The translations under genes and the position numbers were made by a program. Positions 8,426-16,718 of a stretch of DNA of 64,000 nt are shown here, piece by piece. The notes under the pieces are model-generated. The model saw only the letters and a list, made by a program, of their open reading frames with translations. It had not been told where the DNA came from and ran no database searches. The first letter of the stretch is position 1. Every line of letters starts with the position of its first letter. Source of the stretch: Actinoplanes philippinensis (GTDB lineage Bacteria > Actinomycetota > Actinomycetes > Mycobacteriales > Micromonosporaceae); the NCBI RefSeq assembly GCF_900113015.1, contig NZ_FONV01000001.1:496001-560000 (forward strand). The letters are read 5' to 3'.

Positions 8426-9272
8426 CCACCCTGGTAGCCGCCGCGGTCATGATGTCGAGGTTCCCGGCGTACGGCGGCATGAAGTCGCCGGCGCCCTCCA
8501 CCTCGACGAAGATCCCCACCCGTGTCCGGTCGCCGGCCTGGTCGAACTGTGGCTCGTCGAGCAGGCGGTAGCCGGGCACGTACGCCGACACGGCGGCGGC
8601 GACGTCCACTATCGACTTGGTGATCGCGCCCTGGTCGGCGTCCGGCGACACCGCGCAGAAGATCGTGTCGCGCATGATCAGGGGCGGTTCCGCCGGGTTC
8701 AGCACGATGATCGCCTTGCCGCGCGCCGCGCCGCCGATCGTCTCCAGCCCGCGGCTCGTCGTCCGGGTGAACTCGTCGATGTTCGCCCTGGTCCCGGGTC
8801 CGGCCGAGCGGGAGGCGACGGTCGCCACGATTTCGGCGTACGCGACCGGCGTCACCCGTGACACGGCGTGGACCATCGGGATCGTCGCCTGCCCGCCGCA
8901 CGTGATCAGGTTGAGGTTCGGCGCGTCCCGGTGCTCGCCGAGGTTCACCTCCGGCACCACCGCGGGCCCGGCCGCCGCCGGCGTCAGGTCGACCGCCCGG
9001 ATCCCGGCCTCCGCATAGCGCGGCGCGTTCGCCCGGTGCACCGCCGCCGACGTCGCCTCGAACACCAGGTCAGGCAGCGGATCCTGGGCCAGCAGCCAGT
9101 CCACGCCGGCGCTGCTGGCGGCCAGCCCCGCCTCCGCCGCCCGCCGCAGGCCCGCACTCTCCGGATCGACGCCGATCATCCACCGCGGCTCGACGGCCGG
9201 CGATCGAAGGAGTTTGTACATCAGATCCGTTCCGATGTTCCCGGATCCGACGATCGCCGCGCTGAGCGTCAT
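8394..9272 (-). CDS. hsaG: HsaG, acylating propanal/acetaldehyde dehydrogenase
   Basis: 292 residues. It oxidises the aldehyde released by HsaF to propionyl- or acetyl-CoA with NAD+ and CoA. The N-terminal Rossmann motif [18 protein letters not shown], the catalytic Cys region in [16 protein letters not shown] and [16 protein letters not shown] identify the BphJ/DmpF type. The ATG at 9272 has a purine-rich ribosome site (GGGGGAGCGGG) and overlaps the hsaE stop (ATGA). It normally forms a complex with HsaF. Confidence 0.95.
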   Translation of the reverse strand: MTLSAAIVGSGNIGTDLMYKLLRSPAVEPRWMIGVDPESAGLRRAAEAGLAASSAGVDWLLAQDPLPDLVFEATSAAVHRANAPRYAEAGIRAVDLTPAAAGPAVVPEVNLGEHRDAPNLNLITCGGQATIPMVHAVSRVTPVAYAEIVATVASRSAGPGTRANIDEFTRTTSRGLETIGGAARGKAIIVLNPAEPPLIMRDTIFCAVSPDADQGAITKSIVDVAAAVSAYVPGYRLLDEPQFDQAGDRTRVGIFVEVEGAGDFMPPYAGNLDIMTAAATRVGEELARSQDH

Positions 9273-10069
9273 TCCCGCTCCCCCTTTTTGACATCGGCAA
9301 ACGCCAATCGCACTTCGCCGAGCCCGCTGAATCCGGCCCGGAATTCGTCGCCCGGCCGCGCATCGACGGCACGCGCACAGGCGCCCGGCAGAATCAGATG
9401 CCCCGCCTTCAGCCGCACCCCGAATCTCGCCACCTTCCGTGCCAGCCACGCCACCGCGGTCACCGGATTCCCGAGCACGGCGTCCGAACGCCCGGCCGCC
9501 ACTTCCTCGTCGCCACGCCACAGGACCGCGGCGATGCCGCGAGGATCAACGTCTTTCGGGGGTACGCGCTGAGCACCCACCACGAAACCGGCGGAAGAGG
9601 CGTTGTCGGCGATCGTGTCGGCCAGGCTGATCCGCCAATCGGCGATCCGGCTGTCGATCAGCTCGATCGACGGCGCGAAGGCCGCCGTGGCAGCGAGGAC
9701 GTCCTCCTCCGTGCAGTCCTCGCCGGGCAGGTCGTCACCGAGAAGAAACGCCACTTCGATCTCCACCCGCGGACAGCAGAATCGCGTGGCGTCGACCGGC
9801 TCGGTCTCGGACAGTCGCATGTCGGCGAGCAGATGCCCGTAGTCCGGCTCATCGACCCCCATCATCTCCTGCATCGCTTTCGAGGAGAGTCCGACCTTGT
9901 GCCCGACGACAGCGGCACTCCGCCGCCGGATGTTGTACAGCTGAATCGCATAGGCATCGTCAGCGGTGAGCCCCGGATTCCGCTGGACGAGCGGCGCGAC
10001 GGGCGCCCGGTCCCGCTCCGCGTCCCGAAGCCGGTCAGCTAGGATTCGCAGTTCAGTCTCGTCGATCAT
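9269..10069 (-). CDS. hsaE: HsaE, 2-hydroxypentadienoate hydratase
   Basis: 266-residue member of the fumarylacetoacetase-like hydratase family. It adds water to the 2-hydroxydienoate released by HsaD, giving the 4-hydroxy-2-oxo acid used by HsaF. The metal-binding [17 protein letters not shown] and the motifs [25 protein letters not shown] and [12 protein letters not shown] are clear. The ATG at 10069 follows GGGAGAAG. Its first 17 bases overlap the end of the upstream flavoprotein gene; the frame open further upstream is repeat-derived Pro/Leu sequence and is not taken as coding. Confidence 0.94.
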   Translation of the reverse strand: MIDETELRILADRLRDAERDRAPVAPLVQRNPGLTADDAYAIQLYNIRRRSAAVVGHKVGLSSKAMQEMMGVDEPDYGHLLADMRLSETEPVDATRFCCPRVEIEVAFLLGDDLPGEDCTEEDVLAATAAFAPSIELIDSRIADWRISLADTIADNASSAGFVVGAQRVPPKDVDPRGIAAVLWRGDEEVAAGRSDAVLGNPVTAVAWLARKVARFGVRLKAGHLILPGACARAVDARPGDEFRAGFSGLGEVRLAFADVKKGERE

Positions 10070-12119
10070 GCTCTTCTCCCGACTCGGAAGCCGCACCGAC
10101 GACAGATCCAGCGGAGGCGACAACGGCGGCTGCGGGCGCGGCGGAATCGGAAGCCACACCGACGACAGAACCAGCAGACGCGACAACGGCGGCTGCGGCC
10201 GCGGCGGAATCGGCGGTGGCGGCATGACGGCCCGCGCGCCGGCCGGAGAAGACGCAGTCGGCCAGTGACAGGCCACTGACATACGACGCCGAGCAGATGC
10301 CGACGGCTGTCCGGCCCGCCGCGTAGAGGCCCGGGATCGGTGCTCCTGCCGGGGTCAGCGCCAGGCCGGTCTCCTCGTCGACGGTCAGGCCACCGAGGGT
10401 CAGCATGGGAGCTGGGGCGGCACGCAACGACACGTCGATGAGCGAGAACGGCGCCGTGACCAACGGCCGGACCAGCTCCATCGGCTTACCGGCCTCGTCG
10501 ATGCCGGCGCGGCGGGCCAGCGCGGCGGCGTTGTCGGCGGCCACGGCGGCCTCGTCGATGCCGGCGCGGCGAGCCAGCGCGGCAGCGTTGTCGGCGGCCA
10601 CGGCGGCCTCGTCGATGCCGGCGCGGTGGGCCAGCGCGGCAGCGTTGTCGGCGGCCGCGGCCTCGTCGATGCCGGCGCGGTGGGCCAGCGCGGCGGCGTT
10701 GTTGGCGGCCACGGTCCCGGCCAGGGCGGCCTCGTCGATGCCGGCGCGGCGGGCCAGTTCGGCGAGGGTCCGTGCTGAGGTGCGCCGCGCGGCGAACAGC
10801 CATCGGCTCTGCCAGCGCTGGAACCACAGGGTCTGTGACGCGAGCTGCCGCCGCGCCTCGCGGAGCACGTCCGCGTCGACGACGAGCCAGGCCTTCCCGC
10901 CGGGACAGGCACGCACGGCGTCACCGATCGCCGCCCCGTAGCGGGACTCGTCACCGACCCGCCGGCCGTCCCGGTCGACGAGGAGGCCACCGAGCAGCGC
11001 CGACGGCGGAGTCAGGAACCGCCACAGCGTGACCCGGTCCAGGTGCCGGGTGCCCGCGCCCACCGAGGTCCCGAGCCGGATGCCGGAGCCGTCGTCTCCC
11101 GGAGTTCCCAGCCGCAGCCCGCGATGTCCGGGCGCGTGCTCCCGCATCATCTCCCGGTCGAAGACGAACCCGCCCGCGGCGAGCACCACCGCATCGGCAC
11201 GAATCTCCAGCTCCCGCCCGTAGCGCTGCTCGATCCCGGCGACCATCCGGTGCAGCGCCCGCCCGGCCCGCGGCACGTAGACCCCGGGTTTGACCGACCA
11301 CCGGTGCAGCCACCGATGCGCGACCCGGGCCCACGCCGGAGCCCCGCCCAGAGTCCGGCAGACCACCCCCACAACTCTCGGCCGGTCCGCAGAGCTGCCT
11401 CCGGCGCCCTCGGACAGCCCCGCGGGCCGGCCGGACGAAACGCCCGGCGGCTCGGCCGCTGCGGGGGGAACGGGCGGGTGGCTGCCGGGCGGCCCGGCGG
11501 AAGGCGGCTGGCTGTGGGGGCTGCCGGAGGGGGGACGGGAGAGGGCGGGCGGGGTGGCCGTACCGCTGCGGGGGTCTGGGGGTGTGGCGACGAGAAGGGT
11601 GACGGCTCGGGATTGCGGGAGGAAACGGACTCGTCGCGCGGCGGCGGCCGCCGCCAGGCGGGTGTGGAGGGTGCCGCCGGAGGTTCCGGGGGCGTGGGTC
11701 CGGTGACCGCGGGGCGCCGGCGACGGGTGGGCGTGTTCGCTGCCCGACTGGTAGAGGTAGTGGCGGTCGGTGGGATACGAGGTCTTGTACGGGCACAGGC
11801 TCGCGTCGAACGGCACGCCGTGGTCCTCGAGCCAGGCGAGCATGCCGGCGGATTCGTCGCAGAAGCGGCGCAGGGTGGCCGGGGAGACGGCGTCGCGGAC
11901 CTCGTGGCGCAGGTATTCGTACATCGCGGCGGGGGTGTCGTCGACGCCGGCGGCGCGTTGCTGCCGGGTGCCGCCGCCGGCGTAGACGACACCGCCGGAG
12001 ATGGCGGTGGCGCCGCCGCCGGTGAAGCGGTCGATGACGAGGACGTCGGCTCCGGACTCGGCGGCCTCGATGGCGGCGCAGGCGCCGGCCGCGCCGAAGC
12101 CCACCACCACGACGTCCAT
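10053..12119 (-). CDS. KstD-like FAD dehydrogenase with internal repeats
   Basis: 688 residues. The FAD fold is shown by DVVVVGFGAAGACAAIEAAE, GGGATAISGGVVYAGGG, ADAVVLAAGGFVFD and the C-terminal PIPGLYAAGRTAVGICSASY. This places it among fumarate-reductase/3-ketosteroid dehydrogenase flavoproteins. A 3-ketosteroid delta-4-(5-alpha)-dehydrogenase is my best guess, because a separate KstD lies opposite. It is about 120-150 residues longer than usual. The extra length is a Pro/Ser/Gly insert at about 184-252, five copies of an about 19-residue RAGIDEAAVAADNAAALA repeat at about 454-541, and a repetitive Ala/Ser/Val tail. It leads the hsaEGF operon and has a GGAGG site. Whether the enlarged enzyme is active is unknown. 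Confidence 0.8.
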   Translation of the reverse strand: MDVVVVGFGAAGACAAIEAAESGADVLVIDRFTGGGATAISGGVVYAGGGTRQQRAAGVDDTPAAMYEYLRHEVRDAVSPATLRRFCDESAGMLAWLEDHGVPFDASLCPYKTSYPTDRHYLYQSGSEHAHPSPAPRGHRTHAPGTSGGTLHTRLAAAAAARRVRFLPQSRAVTLLVATPPDPRSGTATPPALSRPPSGSPHSQPPSAGPPGSHPPVPPAAAEPPGVSSGRPAGLSEGAGGSSADRPRVVGVVCRTLGGAPAWARVAHRWLHRWSVKPGVYVPRAGRALHRMVAGIEQRYGRELEIRADAVVLAAGGFVFDREMMREHAPGHRGLRLGTPGDDGSGIRLGTSVGAGTRHLDRVTLWRFLTPPSALLGGLLVDRDGRRVGDESRYGAAIGDAVRACPGGKAWLVVDADVLREARRQLASQTLWFQRWQSRWLFAARRTSARTLAELARRAGIDEAALAGTVAANNAAALAHRAGIDEAAAADNAAALAHRAGIDEAAVAADNAAALARRAGIDEAAVAADNAAALARRAGIDEAGKPMELVRPLVTAPFSLIDVSLRAAPAPMLTLGGLTVDEETGLALTPAGAPIPGLYAAGRTAVGICSASYVSGLSLADCVFSGRRAGRHAATADSAAAAAAVVASAGSVVGVASDSAAPAAAVVASAGSVVGAASESGEEHDRRD
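10501..10760. repeat. In-frame 57-bp tandem repeat within the flavoprotein gene
   Basis: Copies begin with ATGCCGGCGCGG at 10501, 10558, 10615, 10669 and 10738, giving steps of 57, 57, 54 and 69 bases, all multiples of three. The encoded unit is about RAGIDEAAVAADNAAALA and appears to be a duplication of the enzyme's own helix. Confidence 0.88.
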
Positions 12120-12165
12120 GCGGGCCTCCGGGAGGGACGGGGAATAGCGCCGGGAACCGGATAAC

Positions 12166-12179
12166 TATAACCTGTTCTA
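12166..12179. promoter_or_regulatory. KstR operator between the flavoprotein operon and kstD
   Basis: TATAACCTGTTCTA fits TNNAACNNGTTNNA exactly. The same 15-mer occurs, reverse-complemented, at 26324-26338. The box ends one base before the kstD GTG start, and its TATAAC could serve as the -10 element for kstD. Confidence 0.87.
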
Positions 12180-13757
12180 GTGTTGCGCGAAGAGAAATTC
12201 GACGTCGTTGTGGTGGGGAGCGGCGCGGCCGGGATGACCGCCGCGCTCGCCGCCGCGCACCATGGGCTCAGCGTTGTGGTCCTGGACGGCGCGGAGGCGT
12301 ACGGCGGTTCGACAGCCCGCTCCGGCGGGGGCCTGTGGCTGCCCGGCCCGGAGGCGGCCACCTACCTGAAACACGTTGCAGGTGATGAGGTGCCGTCGGC
12401 CCGGCGCGATGCGCTGCTCGAGCACGGGCCGGCGGTGCTGGCGTTCGTCACCCGGCACACGCCGCTGGAGTTCGCGCGGGTGCCCGGCTATCCCGACTAC
12501 CACCCGGAGGCGCCGGGCGGGCTGGCCGAGGGCCGCACGGTCGAGCCTCGGCCGCTCGACGTGCGCCGGGTCGCCACGGACGTCGGCGCGCTGGCCCCGC
12601 CGTACCGGGCGGCGCCGAGCGGGATGGCGGTGACCGCCGTCGACTACCGGTGGCTGTCGCTGGGTCTGCGGCATCCGCGGTCGGCGCTGACCGCGGTCAA
12701 GCTGGCGGCGGGCCGGTTCCGGGGGCGGCGGCTCACCATGGGGCAGGCGCTGGCGGCCGGTCTGCGGGCCGGGCTGCGGTCGGCGGGGGTTCCGGTGCGG
12801 CTGGGTACGCCGATGACCGCCCTGGAGACGGCGGACGGCCGGGTCGCCGGGGTGCGCACGCCGGACGGGCCGGTGCGGGCGCGGCGCGGGGTGGTGCTGA
12901 CGTGCGGCGGGTTCGACCACAACGAGCGGATGCGCCGGGAGCACCAGGATCTGGGCACCGCGTGGACGGTCGGCGCGGCCGGGAACACCGGGCTCGGCAT
13001 CGAGGAGGGGCAGCGGCTGGGCGCGGCGCTGGACCTGATGGACGAGGCGTGGTGGGGCCCGTCGCTGCCGCTGACCGGTGGGGCGTACTTCTGCCTGGCC
13101 GAGCGCAACCTGCCGGGCAGCCTGATCGTCGACGGGACCGGGCGGCGGTTCGTCAACGAGGCGGCGCCGTACGTGGACGTGGTGCACGCCATGCTGGGCC
13201 GCACCGGCAGCGGGCCGCATCTGCCGGCGTGGCTGGTGGCCGACCGGTCGTACCGGGACCGGTACCTGTTCGCCGGGCGGGCGCCGCGGGCCCCGCTGCC
13301 CCGGCGCTGGTTCGACGCCGGGATCGCGCACCGGGCGGACACCCTGGACGAGCTGGCCGGGCGGATCGGCGTGCCGGCGCAGGCGCTGGCGGCGACCGTC
13401 GAGCGGTTCAACGGGTTCGCGGCGGGCGGGCGGGACGAGGACTTCGGGCGGGGCGAGTCGGCGTACGACCGCTACTACGGCGACCCGCGTCAGCGGCCGA
13501 ATCCGTGTCTGGGCGCTCTGCGGCAACCGCCGTTCCTGGCGTTCGCGCTGGTGCCAGGGGATCTGGGGACCAAGGGCGGGTTGCGGACCGACGAGCGGGC
13601 CCGGGTGCTGCGCGACGACGGCACGCCGATCCCCGGGCTGTACGCGGCCGGCAACACGAGCGCCTCGGTGATGGGCCGTGGTTACGCGGGCGCCGGCGCC
13701 ACCCTGGGCCCGGCGATGACGTTCGGCTACCTGGCGGCGCTGGACCTCGCGGCGTAG
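12180..13757 (+). CDS. kstD: KstD, 3-ketosteroid delta-1-dehydrogenase
   Basis: 525-residue flavoenzyme that introduces the C1-C2 double bond into 3-ketosteroids, a step needed for ring B opening. Features are the FAD motif VVVVGSGAAGMTAALAAA, GGSTARSGGGLWLP, FVNEAAPY, the characteristic VPGDLGTKGGL and a C-terminal GYAGAGATLGPAMTFG that holds the Tyr/Gly active-site pair of KstD enzymes. The GTG at 12180 begins one base after the KstR box with no room for a ribosome site. TATAAC eight bases upstream suggests a leaderless transcript. The product is soluble or membrane-associated. Confidence 0.9.
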   Translation: MLREEKFDVVVVGSGAAGMTAALAAAHHGLSVVVLDGAEAYGGSTARSGGGLWLPGPEAATYLKHVAGDEVPSARRDALLEHGPAVLAFVTRHTPLEFARVPGYPDYHPEAPGGLAEGRTVEPRPLDVRRVATDVGALAPPYRAAPSGMAVTAVDYRWLSLGLRHPRSALTAVKLAAGRFRGRRLTMGQALAAGLRAGLRSAGVPVRLGTPMTALETADGRVAGVRTPDGPVRARRGVVLTCGGFDHNERMRREHQDLGTAWTVGAAGNTGLGIEEGQRLGAALDLMDEAWWGPSLPLTGGAYFCLAERNLPGSLIVDGTGRRFVNEAAPYVDVVHAMLGRTGSGPHLPAWLVADRSYRDRYLFAGRAPRAPLPRRWFDAGIAHRADTLDELAGRIGVPAQALAATVERFNGFAAGGRDEDFGRGESAYDRYYGDPRQRPNPCLGALRQPPFLAFALVPGDLGTKGGLRTDERARVLRDDGTPIPGLYAAGNTSASVMGRGYAGAGATLGPAMTFGYLAALDLAA

Positions 13758-13851
13758 GTCCCCGGCCGGCTCCGAGGGTGTGGACGCGGTTCCCTACCGT
13801 GACGGTGTCGCCGTATCGTGGCCGTCCCACATTGATCACCCGGGGGTGTGC

Positions 13852-15162
13852 GTGCCGACCCAACTCGCGCCTGCAAGAGAGCTCGCGCCGCCCGGACGGG
13901 AGCGACTGCCCACGCCCCGGCTGTACTGGCTGGTCGCGGCCGGGCTGGTGGTGCTGGCGCTGGTCACCGGAGTGGCCGCGGTCGCGGACGTGCGGGAGCG
14001 GTCGGCGCTGCTGACCGACGTCGCCGAGGTGAAGGCGCCGATCAGTGTCGACGCGCAGACGTTGTACCGGTCGCTGGCCGAGGCCGACGCGATCGCCGCG
14101 ACGGCGTTCCTGTCGACCACTGGCGAGTCCGCCACGCTGCGGACCCGGTATCTCGACGGCATCGCGCGGGCCAGCACGGCGCTGACGGTCGCGTTGCGGG
14201 ACGCCGACGACGACGAGACGGCGCGGCTGCGGGTGGTGGCCGAGCAACTGCCCGTCTACACCGGCCTGGTCGAGACGGCCCGGTCCAACCAGCGTCACGG
14301 GGTGCCGCTGGGCGGGGCCTACCTGCGGGAGGCGTCGGGGCTGATGCAGCAGACGATCCTGCCGGCCGCGGCGGGGGTCTTCGACAGCACCCATCGGCGG
14401 CTGGTCGGCGAGCAGGAGGAGGCCGACGGGTTCCCCTGGCTGGCCGCGTTCTTCGGGGCGCTGCTCGCCGCGGCGCTGCTGTGGGCGCAGGTGCTGGTGG
14501 CCCGCCGCAGCCGGCGCACGTTCAACCTGGGACTGGTGGCGGCGAGCGGCGTCACCGTGCTGGCGCTGCTCTGGTCGGTGGTCGCGCTGGGCGCCTCGAC
14601 CGGGCGGCTGGAGACCGGGCCGGGCAGCCCGGCGAAGCAGGTGCTGGTGCTGGCCAACGCGGGGCGGGCGGCGCTGCAGGCGCGGGCGAACGAGTCGCTG
14701 ACGCTGGTGGCGCGCGGCGGCGGGGCGACGTTCGAGACGGAGTTCGTCAGCCAGCTGGACGAGCTGATCGGTGTGGACGGGCAGGGTGGACTGCTCGCCG
14801 CGGCGCTGGCCGAGACCGAGGCCGACAGCCGGGTGGCCGTCTTCATCGATCAGGCCCGCACCGAGGCGAACCAGTGGCGCAAGCTGCATCAGGGGGTACG
14901 GGCGGCGGACAACGGCGGCGACTGGAACCGCGCGGTGGAGCTGGCGACGGCGACCGGCGAGCAGGACCTGCCGGCGGTGTTCACCCGGCTGGACACGGCG
15001 CTGACCGGCGCGCTGGCGGCCGGCAATCAGCAGGTGGACGGGCAGACCGGCGGGGCGGGGAGCGCCCTGACCGGCCTGTCGGCGGGATTCGTCCTGCTCA
15101 CGGTCGGGTTGATGGTCGCCGTCGGACTGGGTTTCCGCCCACGGATCGGGGAGTACCGATGA
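13852..15162 (+). CDS. glnX: GlnX-like membrane protein
   Basis: About 436 residues. There is one membrane segment near the N-terminus (YWLVAAGLVVLALVTGVAAV), a long extracytoplasmic helical domain, a central membrane pair (about WLAAFFGALLAAALLWAQVL and LGLVAASGVTVLALLWSVVA), a second outside domain and a C-terminal segment (SAGFVLLTVGLMVAVGLGF). This matches GlnX, which with GlnH and kinase PknG forms an amino-acid sensing system in mycobacteria. PknG is not in this window. The GTG at 13852 follows GGGGG by five bases; the GTG at 13846 is an alternative. It overlaps glnH by four bases. Confidence 0.75.
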   Translation: MPTQLAPARELAPPGRERLPTPRLYWLVAAGLVVLALVTGVAAVADVRERSALLTDVAEVKAPISVDAQTLYRSLAEADAIAATAFLSTTGESATLRTRYLDGIARASTALTVALRDADDDETARLRVVAEQLPVYTGLVETARSNQRHGVPLGGAYLREASGLMQQTILPAAAGVFDSTHRRLVGEQEEADGFPWLAAFFGALLAAALLWAQVLVARRSRRTFNLGLVAASGVTVLALLWSVVALGASTGRLETGPGSPAKQVLVLANAGRAALQARANESLTLVARGGGATFETEFVSQLDELIGVDGQGGLLAAALAETEADSRVAVFIDQARTEANQWRKLHQGVRAADNGGDWNRAVELATATGEQDLPAVFTRLDTALTGALAAGNQQVDGQTGGAGSALTGLSAGFVLLTVGLMVAVGLGFRPRIGEYR

Positions 15163-16142
15163 GGACGAGGACCGGGGCGGTTGCCGCCCTGTTGACGGTG
15201 GCCCTGGTCGCGGCCGGGTGCGGCACCTCCGACGAGCCGTCGCGGCCGGTGGCGGCGGACGCCACGGCGACGGTGCCGCGGCCGCTGAACGTGCAGGACC
15301 CGGCGGAGGTCCCGGCGCCGTCGGCGGCGCCGACCTGCAATCCGCGGGCCAGCCTGCGGCCGCCGGCGTCGATGCCGAAGCCGGGCGCCATGCCGGCGAG
15401 GAGCACGATGGCGGACATCGCGCAGCGGGGCCGGCTGGTCGTCGGCATCGACCAGAACGCGTACCTCTTCGGGTTCCGTGATCCGGGCACCGGCGAGCTG
15501 GTCGGCTTCGAGATCGACTTCGCCCGGGAGATCGCGCGGGCGATCTTCGGTGACCCGTCGAAGGTGCAGTTCCGGGCGATCACCACGGCCGAGCGCATCC
15601 CGAAACTGCAGAGCAAGGAGGTCGACCTGGTCATCCGGACCATGTCGATGACCTGTGAGCGCTGGCAGCAGGTGTGGTTCTCCACCGAGTACATCCCGTC
15701 CCGGCAGCGGCTGCTGGTCCGTAAGGCCGACAAGATCAAGGACTTCGCGGACCTGCGGAAGAAGAAGGTGTGCGCCACCAAGGGCAGCACCAGCATCGTG
15801 ACGATCGCGAAGCAGCCGTACGAGCTGGTCCCGGTCAGCACCGACAGCACCCTGGACTGTCTGGTGCTGCTCCAGCAGGGGCAGGTGGACGCGGTCTCGA
15901 CCATCGACATCCTGCTGGCCGGGCTGGCCGCGCAGGACCCGATGACCGAGGTGACCGGGCAGGCGGTGTCCGACGAGCCGGCCGGGATCGGCATTCCGAA
16001 GGGGCAGGAGGACATGACCCGGTTCGTCAACGGGGTGCTGGAGAGGATGCGCTCCGACGGCACCTGGACGGACATCTACGATAAGTGGCTGGAGCAGCGG
16101 CTCGGCCCGGCGGATCCGCCCGCGCCGGTGTATCAGGACTGA
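15159..16142 (+). CDS. glnH: GlnH-like substrate-binding lipoprotein
   Basis: 327 residues. The lipoprotein signal peptide ends LVAAGCGT (Cys22 or nearby), followed by a Pro/Ala linker and a type 3 solute-binding domain: GRLVVGIDQNAYLFGFRDPG, GFEIDFAREIARAIFG and the hinge segments TTAERIPKLQSKEVDLVIRT and DCLVLLQQGQVDAVSTID. In mycobacteria the equivalent binds Asp/Glu-type amino acids and signals through GlnX rather than a permease; no permease genes accompany it here. ATGA overlap with glnX supports a functional pair at the membrane's outer face. Confidence 0.82.
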   Translation: MRTRTGAVAALLTVALVAAGCGTSDEPSRPVAADATATVPRPLNVQDPAEVPAPSAAPTCNPRASLRPPASMPKPGAMPARSTMADIAQRGRLVVGIDQNAYLFGFRDPGTGELVGFEIDFAREIARAIFGDPSKVQFRAITTAERIPKLQSKEVDLVIRTMSMTCERWQQVWFSTEYIPSRQRLLVRKADKIKDFADLRKKKVCATKGSTSIVTIAKQPYELVPVSTDSTLDCLVLLQQGQVDAVSTIDILLAGLAAQDPMTEVTGQAVSDEPAGIGIPKGQEDMTRFVNGVLERMRSDGTWTDIYDKWLEQRLGPADPPAPVYQD

Positions 16143-16188
16143 CGTCCGATCATCCGGCAGTGCAGGTGGACGACAGGGGGGACGGCGC

Positions 16189-16707
16189 GTGCTGACCGCG
16201 ACGGTGGTGTTCCTGGTGATCGGCGGCGTGGCCGTGGCGGTCCTGGCACTCGCGCTGATCGGCGGCGAGCTTCTGCACTTCGGTCATCCGGAGGCGGGCG
16301 GGCCGGTGTCGACCGAGGTGGCGGCCGGTTTTCTGGGGGCGTTCGGGTTCGCCGGCGCCGCCGCGGCCGAGGTGCTCGGCGCCCGTACCGCCGGATCGAT
16401 CGTCATCGCGGCGGCCGTGGGCGCGCTGGCCGCCGTGCCCGCCGCCTGGCTCGCGTGGCGCCTGTCGCGGGCGGCACGGAACATGCGCACCGACGCGACA
16501 CCGCAGCGGCAGCATCTGGTCGGCTCGATCGGCGTGGTGGTCACGCCGGTGCCGGCCGGCACGGGCTACGGCGAGGTGCGGGTCCGGCTGGGCGGTCAGC
16601 CGGTGAAACTGAACGCGCGCGCCGACCGGGCCATCCCCGCGGGCGCCGAGGTCTTCGTGATCGAGGCGCCGAGCGACACGAGCGTAATCGTCGAGGAAAC
16701 ACCATAG
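16189..16707 (+). CDS. NfeD-like membrane protein with OB fold
   Basis: 172 residues with an N-terminal membrane segment, a second hydrophobic stretch (AGFLGAFGFAGAAAAEVLG) and a third (IVIAAAVGALAAVPAAWLAW). A C-terminal OB-like beta domain follows: HLVGSIGVVVTPVPAGTGYG, VRLGGQPVKLNARADRAIPA, VFVIEAP. NfeD-type proteins commonly sit next to flotillins and organise membrane microdomains, and a flotillin follows 11 bases downstream. The GTG start at 16189 has a GGGGGGAC ribosome site. Confidence 0.75.
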   Translation: MLTATVVFLVIGGVAVAVLALALIGGELLHFGHPEAGGPVSTEVAAGFLGAFGFAGAAAAEVLGARTAGSIVIAAAVGALAAVPAAWLAWRLSRAARNMRTDATPQRQHLVGSIGVVVTPVPAGTGYGEVRVRLGGQPVKLNARADRAIPAGAEVFVIEAPSDTSVIVEETP

Positions 16708-16718
16708 GGAAGGCTCAG

